NCBI GenBank assembly: GCA_963513935.1
Contig: OY740767.1
Location: 79,534,060 to 79,598,059, forward strand
Length of the DNA: 64,000 nt
From: Aphrophora alni
Taxonomy: Eukaryota > Arthropoda > Insecta > Hemiptera > Aphrophoridae
Reading direction: 5' to 3'
Shown here piece by piece: positions 55,301-64,000 of the stretch (within the stretch, counting starts at the first letter, position 1; every line of letters starts with the position of its first letter). The notes beneath the pieces were generated by a model, which had not been told where the DNA came from, did no database searches, and saw only the letters and a program-made list of their open reading frames with translations. Made by a program: the position numbers and the translations under genes.

Positions 55301-58300
55301 AATTCAAAATACGAGGCTTAAGTATAAATGTCATCATCAAAATATCCATTATTACTAAGTTCCATTATTTTTTATTGGTTTTTCATAAATTGGTATCTCA
55401 GGAAAACTATAAAATTGTACAGACTCTCAAACTACTCGTCTTTAAATTCTCTTACGTTTTAATGTAAATGACCTAATTTGTTTTAAGACTAAAGAACCTG
55501 CAAATTAATACGTTATAAAAGTTAATGATTGTATCAAATTTGATGATAACTGATAAATTTAAAATTACTATTTTTTTAAATGTAAACTTTTTTATAAGGT
55601 ATACATTTGAACCAACAGCCTAAAAGTAAAGGTTCAACGCTCCCATCAAAATATTCGCCAGATATCGACTATAATATTTATTTTATAAACAATAGTACAG
55701 TTTACTCTCGTTTGACTGTTTGTATCAAAGTCAACTTAACGCTTATAAGTCGTACTAATTTTCATCTGCTTAGCTAGCAGGATGTTTGATGTTGAACGTT
55801 TATGTCTTATAATAAATCTCCTACACACGTTGCACCCACCAGTTCAGAGTCTGTGGTCAGTCTATAGTTAACCTAATTGGGAAAATCATCCCACGTTATT
55901 GTGACTAAAGGTATTTCGCATGTAGAGCATGTATCATTAGCCAACAATTGTTACGTCACAATCATAGGTAATGACGTCATCAATATCCTTTTCGAAGCAT
56001 ACTAATAGTTAAATCGTGTTACTAATCTAACCAATAATGTTAGCTTTGTATATTTTATACTCAGTACTTGACAAAGGTATATGCAAACAAACATAAGATG
56101 ATTAACTAACACCAATGCAATCAAACGAACAGAATTAGGTATTAAATATAACTTTTTTAGGAATGATATAACACATGTACTTACGAAATTAAATCAAAAA
56201 TATATGATATTGAAATTATGGAGATGGTCAATATTAATAATCATACTACTCTTAAACCTGTTTTGGAGGAAAGGATATTGGTAAAAATTTGAATAATAAG
56301 CTTTATAGTGGAATTAAAGAAATATGACCTGAATATCTGTACGACACTTGTAGATTGATTTTTCTCATTTGTCTAGTTAGAAAAAGTGAAAGAGAGAAAT
56401 TTGAGGGAGGAGGGACTTTTGGTATTCTGTGGCATTAAAAAAAACTTTGATTTTGAATTTAATTTTTCAATAGAATAAAAACTACTTTCTTTTATATGAA
56501 GTATTTTATTTAAGAAATCAAAATGTTGACACTTCATGATATCATTTATGAATAACGGAATGATTCGCACATATTATTAAGCCTAATTGCCAAATTTAAA
56601 TGAAATTGGATTACAATTGTGACTATTAAAGACTTTACAATTTATTTTAGTCTGATTTGTAGGTTATACAATTACAATTTTTGTTCCATATAGATAACTT
56701 TAAAATTTATTGTGTTAGATGTTACCTAATGATATAAATGGAAAGAAACTTACAATCTGTATAAATTGAGGTATAGCAAATCATTGGAAAATATACTAGT
56801 AAAACATTACTGGCAAATTCAGTTTTAAATTACAACAATTTTTAAATGAGTTTAAAAAAATAATTTGTGTAATTTACCATTCAAAATTTGTGTCAAAATT
56901 CATTGAAATTGTTTCTGTAGTATATGGGCATATGGTTTCCCGAATACATTCCTCCCCCCTTCCAAATGAAAGATGATAAACATGTATTTATTAAATGGGA
57001 TGCAATCTTTGAATTAGTCTTTGGATTGCATTGTATATTTAATGTAGTATCCTCGTGATTCAAGTGTTTTTAATGTAGAGGTGCTGTACATGTAACTCCT
57101 TCCCCTTAATATAAAAAATGTATATTAATTGACTAAAATTATATCAATTTAGAAATTGACCATCTTAAAATTTTTTTCCAAATATAAATTCAATCTGGGT
57201 TTTTACAATAAATAATATTGACTCTTTGATCACGCATGAAATAGAGTGTTTATATATTTCTAGTAATTAATTTAGGTTTTTTAGTTTAATATATTTATGT
57301 CTATTTATATGCATAAAATAAATATAATATTGGCACTTTTACTGAAAACATTAAAATGTTTCTCTTATGTCAGTGGATTTAAAATAAATAGTGAAATAGC
57401 AACTCTCACTTCGTTTGTTTGTCTGTTATTGAGATTTTGATGGTAATTTCGATACAGGTTCATCTATGGTGTACATAATTCCACTTTCTTTAGTTGTTTC
57501 TTTGAGTATTCTCTCTGTTTTTAATAAGAATGAAACTAGTTTGTAGCTTAATGTATGAAGTAATTTTGTTTATATTTTATGCAGTTTTAATTCATAACAT
57601 ATAATGTTATTTATTAAAGTTAAAATTTCAGTTAGGAATAAGGAGTTTTTTTTTTATTCCTTGTTTTTTGTTACAAGCTTTTTATTTATTTATTATATAA
57701 TATTTTGTAACATTTGTTTCTTCTTGAATTATTGTGGAATAAATAAATATTATTATTATTACTACACCAAATCGAAAATGTGCAAATTTTATATTAGTGC
57801 AAGTACTAAATTTTTTGTAGGTATCTTTTATTGACTTGTAATGCTTACTTATTTGAACCATATATTTACAGGACACGAATTTATTCCGTTATGTCTGAAG
57901 ATTACTGTTAGAGATGTTAGCCTACTCCATTAGAGATGTTACTCAAGTCCCTGTTTTGCTATGCAAATATTGTGACCAATAATATTATTTCAAATGATTT
58001 GTGAAAAGTAACAACATGAATGATGTTTGCAGTTCTTGCCTAATGTCTGAAGTATTTGTACAATCTAAACGTAGAATCAAATATGGAGAAACATAATGGC
58101 ATTGTTTTTACATAATAATGACTATTATTTTGTGTTATTATCAAGTAGACATATGAACAAATGTAGCTTGCTAAACAAAACAATTATTCTTGTAAACATA
58201 ACAAACAGTCCACTTCAAACTGTGAGGTTTGAAATTGAGTTGTAGACTCATCTAAACCTTTTTTTAATTGTCAATACCAGGCAAAAAGTCTATTCTAAAT

Positions 58301-58677
58301 TCCCATGGATATTATTGTGCTTTGGAAACTAACACAATTTCATTATTTTTTTAATAGAAAAATGATCGTCTTTAGTATCTTTATATGCTTTTAAAAACAA
58401 ATCGAGACTTATTGTTTATTGTGACAAGGCACTACCAACTCCATCACAGGTGGTGTGGTGAATTAATATCAAAAGTTTCATTCTTAAAAAAACATTAGAA
58501 GTATCTGCATGGCCCTTTCATTATCCTTACTTGACATGGGCCTTGTCTGTTGTTTATCTACACACCACCATAGTAGAAGTAAATGTATTTTACATCATAC
58601 TATACTTCATTTTTGACAACTTTCAATACATGCATTTAGTCCAGAAAATAGCTAATAATATACGTGATCAGTAATAC
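49338..58677. other. long gene-poor stretch, nothing firmly recognised
   Basis: AT-rich sequence with only short frames on both strands. Notable simple features: poly(G) runs at 54191-54202 and about 55068-55080, and one copy of a 57-bp dispersed repeat at 55377. A patch at 51010-51060 (ACGACGTTTCGAGAG) looks repeat-like but was not identified. Confidence 0.4.
55377..55433 (+). repeat. 57-bp dispersed repeat, copy 1
   Basis: GGTTTTTCATAAATTGGTAT through GACTCTCAAACT. It aligns without gaps to 63944-64000 with about six differences. Confidence 0.85.
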
Positions 58678-58740
58678 AAACAGCTGATTTCATTACATGC
58701 TAGTATCTACGTTACTATCATGTGATGAAATCAGCTGTTT
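58678..58740. repeat. 63-bp near-perfect palindrome
   Basis: Arms AAACAGCTGATTTCATTACATG (58678-58699) and its inverse (58719-58740) differ at one position. The 19-bp centre also pairs in part (TAGTA/TACTA). It ends 75 bp before the first Met of the tyrosine-recombinase relic. Confidence 0.9.
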
Positions 58741-58815
58741 CTTAGGAGCATTTGTTTGTGACAAAATAACAATATAAAAATAACCTCAATAGTTATAGTT
58801 TTCACATAGTACATG

Positions 58816-59800
58816 ATGCATTTTGACAAGGAGGATTATAACATGGAACTTGAAGAAGACAATATAGAAATGGAAGCTATTGAAATATCATTATAGTTAC
58901 CGCCTGATGAGTTTAGACACAGGTATGAAAAATAATACTCTGGGTTTTGTAAATGGTGCAAGGAAAACAAAGTTGAAACAGTAACTGACAATGTTCTTTT
59001 AGTGTCTATATTTCGACCATCCAAAAATATGAAATCTACCTCTTTATGGGCCAAATACTCAATTATAAAGAGTTGTTTAGCAACAAAGGAAAATGTTGAT
59101 TGTAATGATTGCAAAAAGTTTTATAAAACGATTGCTTTTCTCAAACGTTATTCAACTGGGTACAAGCCTAAAAAGTCCAAAGTGTTGTCTAAAGAGGAAG
59201 TTCATCTTCATGTTCCAGATAATAAATATCTAAGGACCAAAATCATTTTAACTTTTTTTGTATTTGGAGCTTGTCGCAGGGATGATTTAACACGATTGAC
59301 TGTAGATGGGGCGTAGAAGACAATGGTAAGTTTATATTGGTATACCTGGGCGATGGCAAAATCTACAAATCTATAACATTTACCATAATACATGAAGGAA
59401 GCCTTTAACAACCATGTCCGTTATATCGCAAACATAAGACCTAGTAACATAAGAAAGACAAAAGGTTATTCATAGGCTACCGAAATGGTAAATGTATTAG
59501 CCAGAATGCTGGTGTTCACACAGTTGGCGGTGTACCAAAACAAATACTGTAGCAGAATTCCTCAAATTGAAAAATCCGGAAGAATATACCGGCCATGCCT
59601 TAAGAAGGACATCTGACTCAATGTTAGTTGAAGATGGAGGCCAATTAATTACCCTGAAGAAACCTGGTGGATGGCAGTCATCGAGTGTTGCTGAAGGATA
59701 CGTTGAAATTGCTGTTTGTGGAAAACTTGCAGTGTCTAAAAAGTTGTTAAATAACTCAACAAAATCTACAGCAATGAACATATTCAACAAAACAGTATAA
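58816..59800 (+). pseudogene. decayed tyrosine recombinase (Crypton-like element)
   Basis: Frame 1 from the Met at 58816 reads an acidic N-terminus, two stops near 58895 and 58935, then an open stretch to 59316. That stretch includes SLWAKYSIIKS, FLKRYSTGYKPKKSKVLSKE (SAM-like/core-binding region) and FGACRRDDLTRLTVDG, which carries the first catalytic Arg. After a frame change, 59567-59800 reads EEYTGHALRRTSDSMLVEDG (the H-x-x-R box), LITLKKPGGWQSSSVAEGYVE (normally R/K-H-G-G-W; the His is Pro here; final Tyr in A-E-G-Y) and a short tail. Stops, a frameshift and the His loss mark it as dead. The order Arg...H-x-x-R...G-G-W...Tyr is that of tyrosine recombinases. Crypton is the likeliest source; a DIRS-type or domesticated gene is not excluded. 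Confidence 0.72.
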
Positions 59801-61566
59801 TAAATAGTGATGAAATAGCAACATCAAAATCATTTGTAGAAACATGTCAAATAATACACTTTCTTGTAGAGATATAAACATATAGAATAATTCACATTGC
59901 ACTATAAACACTACGTTTAAATAAAATTTCTGTAAAGTTGGACTATAAAAAATACGTTTATCTAACTGCTTTTTATATAACTTGATTTGTATTAATTAGT
60001 CTTGATTTCCTGCTATGAAATAAAAACTTGTTCTAACTTTTGATTTTTTTTATAGAGTAATATGATGTAAAATATCTTGCGAGACTCGTCAAATGAGTTT
60101 TCTGGACTTGTAATGTAATATACTATTGGTTCATAGACACTTGCTAATCTTTATCATGATATAAATTTGGTGTCATTTAAGTAGAATTCAGACACCAATC
60201 TTGTTCAGTGGGCAATCTAAGCTTTTAATTAATTAATAATTTAATTGGACATTTTACTACAATTCAAAGTGGTACATTATGAAATGTACCTTAATCTATA
60301 AGAAAATACTCATTTACAGTACTTGTGTAAAACTGGTCTAAATTGTCCACTAAAAACAGTTAATGCATGATACCAAGGCATGGACACTGCTGCTCCAACA
60401 GGGAATTAGGAATACAGTATTAAATATAATGATGTAAAAGAGGGATCATCAACGGTCATAAAAAAAGTCAAATTAAAAATTAAATTTCAACTACTGGTAC
60501 CTGTATTTTGAAAATTTTTTCTACAAAAAGTTTTTACCTAAGCAAAAAATTTAAAAAATGCCTCCACGTTTTTAATGTTGTTATTTAAACGAATTAAAAC
60601 CCTTTTAAGTTTCATAGAATTATAAAAATATCAAGTAAATTAAAAGTTACATAATATTGACATATTTTTGTTCCCCGAGATTTCTGTGTAACTTGATATA
60701 ACTTTCATGTAACTTGTATACAAGCACGTATGAATGTGAATATGAGTCAAATATAAATATGGTACCAACGAATTGGGATAAAAGTTGAAAGTTATATCTC
60801 AGGTTAGCTTTTCAGTTCAGACAGTCATCTCAGGGATTACATACATTGATGGTTACAACATAATATTTACTACATAATGAAATCACAATTTCAATAGAGG
60901 GAACGAGGCACCCATAAAGCATAAATTTTTTATATTTATCCCTGTGAGTTATATCCCTGTTTACAGTAGTTGTAGTATTATTTACTGGTATATCTTGGTT
61001 TATGAATGTTGTTTTGTGTCACTTAAACTTGCTAGACAGTAACTACATTCTAAACAATGAGGCACATTTTTATCAGAACACAGTGATAACCTTACCTCAT
61101 ATTATTATTTATTTGGTATATTACTCATATATTTCTTTAGTACTTACAGTACATTACCAAAAACTGTAGAAATTATATAATACAACCAAATCAATTTACT
61201 ATTATAACTACAGTGAAATATTTGGAAAATTCCATGAAAAAAATGTGATTTCTTAAAAATCAGTTTAGAAACTATAATAGATTAGGCTTTCCAAAAGTGT
61301 TAACCAGGAGTAGTATTTAAAGAGTTATTTGTAATACATAAAGCCATAGGCCTTTACACAGTATCTGCCTTCATTACGATAATGTGTGTTGATCACCAGT
61401 GTTTATTATGCTAAACACAACTTCTTAAACGTATACAGTGGCTGTTAATTGTACCATTGAGTAAATGAGTACAGACAATTTACAATGGCTTCATCATCAA
61501 TGGGTTATATTTCGCCTGAAATATGATGCACACACAATATTTTTACCAAGGCTTTTGATTATATAT
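59801..61566. other. no gene recognised
   Basis: AT-rich sequence with short frames only. Confidence 0.4.
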
Positions 61567-61911
61567 CATTACAGCTCTGTAAGTCACAAAAGATCCATTT
61601 GGGCCGCAGTCACAAGAGGCTAAATAGCCACGGACCCCCCAAACACTAACTACTTTCCTGTAATCTGATGCATTACAGCTTGTTATCTTTCTGTAAGTCA
61701 CAAAAGATCCATTTGGGTCGCAGTCACAAGAGGCTAAATAGCCACGGACCACCAAAACACTAACTACTTTCCTGTAATCTGATGCATTACAGCTTGTTAT
61801 CTTTCTGTAAGTCACAAAAGATCCATTTGGGTCGCAGTCACAAGAGGCTAAATAGCCACGGACCACCAAAACACTAACTACTTTCCTGTAATCTGATGCA
61901 TTACAGCTGCA
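61567..61911 (+). repeat. 114-bp tandem array (3 units) of a LINE 3' tail
   Basis: The marker GTAAGTCACAAAAGATCC begins at 61579, 61693 and 61807, an exact 114-bp period. Units are nearly identical; the first carries GGGCCGC for GGGTCGC and a different stretch before it. The portion CACAAAAGATCCATTTGG...CACTAACTAC aligns for about 75 bp to the 3' end of the LINE at 9395-9321 (reverse complement). The array is therefore in LINE sense orientation on the + strand. The 135-codon - strand frame across it stays open because 114 is divisible by 3. Confidence 0.88.
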
Positions 61912-61950
61912 AGTAGTAAAACAGTTTCTCTTTGTTTGGGGATTAGTCAC

Positions 61951-63943
61951 TTTTAGTATTGTTTTAACTTGTTAGTCATTGCATAAGTTGCTGTACAAGA
62001 AAATGCAATATGCTCTATGTACTTTGTTTAATTGAAGTTATTTTTAATATTACAGGTAAAAGTTACTGATAACTATGTTTATTTTATGAAATGGGTATAA
62101 TTATAGTCATCTGAATTTATTCTTTTGTATCGTACAATGATATAGTTCAGCAAATGAAGTGAGCCATTACATATTTAACATGATGCAATTATTTTGAAGT
62201 AAAATGAGTAATATGATGTAGACATGTCAGAGAAAATATCATTACAGCACATCAGGTCAAGTAGTACATGACACACTGTGATATTGCAATAGTTTCATGT
62301 ATTGTATTATGATAGTGTAAAAGTCAAGAAAACTAATCTTATAGTGAGCCCAAGATTTATTGATTTCTTTTTGCCATGTTGTTAAATCAAAGAAGTAGAT
62401 GAGTAAAAAGATTTTTCATTTAGGTTATGTATCTCAAATAATAAAATCTAGGTAGACAAGTCTTTAATGGGCTTTATGTACCAGATTTTCCAACATCTCC
62501 ATCTAATTGTAAACTAATGATATTTTGTGTTATTTAAATAAAATATTCAAGGATATATTATGATGCTTGAAATTATAATTTCAAATGGTAAAATAAAGGT
62601 TTAATATCTCAATTTACTTACTTTTTACTAAAAAAACAAAAACAAAAAAAAACAACATATTTTAAGATATATTCAGTTTAACCATTAGCCATTAGTAATA
62701 CTTACTTGTTGGATAAGTAAAAGTTGAAGTAGATACAAAGCTGGCTTGTACTAATAGTTAAATAGAAAATAAATCTGAAATCATCGACATTTGAGTCAAT
62801 GCATGTTTAAAGCCAAATTAAAGAAATCAGTCTTCAATCACAGCTTCTTTGATTATGTTGTGTACTTCAAATTAAATCAATTGGTTTATTCAACAATTTT
62901 CTAATGTTAAAAAAAGTATGTGTAATTTTTCTTATAAAGAATAATTTATTTGGTTGTGATAGATTGATGTGAATACCTTTATGAGATTTAAATATTTACA
63001 TCAATAATTTTAGCAAGAAATAGCAAAGAAACCTGTAGCTTCTAATTACTTGGTTAAAGCTTCAAATTTTTCTCAATTGTGTACATTTATGTTATACACA
63101 GGGAATATACAACATATTTTCAATTAAGATTTTTACATTTCTACCAGAAGAGTAGATTAGTACAAAATTTTTGACTGTGTTTGAATTAAATACTATGTTT
63201 TGATAGTTAAAAGAGTTTTAACTGTTATAAGATGGGATATATTACTTTTTATTGACTAATTTGGGTTAAAATTTTAGACAGACCCACTAAAATATCCAAA
63301 CAAAACTATGATGTAGGATATGAACCACAACATACTTTTTTTGAAGTTCACTATAGTTATTATTACATATTCTACCAAACAGCTAATTAATGTGTTATCA
63401 CAAATGATGCTACTATAAATTTATAACAAAGTTTGAAATGATACACTCATTTAAAAGTAACATATTAGCTTAATTTTGCATATATTGATTAATAATTAAT
63501 TTGTTTTCTACCTAAACAAACTAATAAGACCGGATTGTAATTTATAAGGATGTTATTGCTCAATGGTTTCCAAGGATCTTAATAATGATGGAAATACAGT
63601 AAAAATAGACAAACAATTAAAAACTTATATTTGTTTTCATTTCTGAGTTTCTGTTATGAAATTATCACGAGAGAAAGGTGTATAAAATTTATAAATGCTT
63701 ATAAAGTTTTTGTAAAATGTTTTGAAATGTTTTCGATTTTTTAATGGCTTTAAGAATAAAAATGGACAAATATTGCATATTTTGAGAACCCAAGTGAGTC
63801 TATGTAGCATTTAAATCAATTTAGCCTTTTGGGTTATAGGGTTTATCCTGTAAGTTTATGAATATGTCTGTAATGAAAAGTATTAAAGTCTCCCTCTCAT
63901 TTTCTTAAAATTTAAAAAATAGTATACAAACTTTGAAACATAG
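61951..63943. other. no gene recognised
   Basis: AT-rich sequence without convincing frames, long repeats or structural signals. Confidence 0.4.
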
Positions 63944-64000
63944 GGTTTTTCATAAATTAGTATCTCAACAAAAATATAAAAATGTACGGACTCTCAAACT
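63944..64000 (+). repeat. 57-bp dispersed repeat, copy 2 (cut by window end)
   Basis: GGTTTTTCATAAATTAGTAT through GACTCTCAAACT. The similarity to 55377-55433 is still running at the window edge, so the true unit is longer. Confidence 0.85.

Noticed and set aside
61543..61950. 135-codon cysteine-containing repeat protein on the - strand
   Set aside because: The 114-bp units match a LINE 3' tail on the opposite strand. A period divisible by 3 explains the open frame.

Overview
The window is AT-rich DNA from an animal nuclear genome, almost certainly an insect. The evidence is spliced genes with GT-AG introns, a destabilase-type lysozyme, an interstitial run of the insect telomere unit (TTAGG/AACCT), many microsatellites and a dense load of eukaryotic transposons (piggyBac, mariner, hAT, Kolobok-like, Helitron, LINE, Crypton-like). 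A hemipteran would fit, but that is inference from general character only.

Two host genes can be supported. (1) Three exons of elongation factor 1-beta (eEF1B guanine-exchange subunit) lie on the + strand at 5534-8821. They run to the natural stop; the first coding exon is not in view. (2) A complete four-exon invertebrate-type (destabilase) lysozyme lies on the - strand at 27296-47968. All splice phases agree, giving a 161-residue secreted protein. Its first intron is about 17.6 kb and holds an 82-bp satellite-like array and a mariner relic. The positions of both muramidase catalytic residues appear to be lost.

Layout. 1-1350: probable piggyBac deletion relic. 2254-4690: a piggyBac element with TTAA duplications and an open transposase frame that lacks the segment around the second catalytic Asp. 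5534-8821: eEF1B, with a 1-kb mariner in its second intron. 9000-9310: DDE transposase relic. 9320 to about 14.6 kb: a LINE on the - strand, broken by a 290-bp hAT MITE and a 1.64-kb TTAA element, each with exact target duplications. 15.1-15.9 kb: Tigger/Jerky-like relic. 16.5-17.5 kb: IS630/Tc1-like DDE relic. 17.8-18.5 kb: hAT-type non-autonomous element. 20.0-20.75 kb: mariner relic. 21228-23459: mariner-like element with roughly 450-bp inverted ends. 23.5-27.3 kb: no gene, with a 200-bp pentanucleotide microsatellite. 27.3-48 kb: lysozyme gene. 48607-49337: Helitron carrying a helicase C-terminus. 49.3-58.7 kb: no gene recognised. 58.7-59.8 kb: a 63-bp palindrome followed by a decayed tyrosine-recombinase (Crypton-like) gene. 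61.58-61.92 kb: a 114-bp x 3 tandem array that matches the 3' tail of the 9.3-kb LINE.

The two host genes have no evident functional link. Most of the window is the record of successive transposon insertions. No RNA gene, CRISPR array or operon was seen. All homology calls are from recognised motifs, not database searches.
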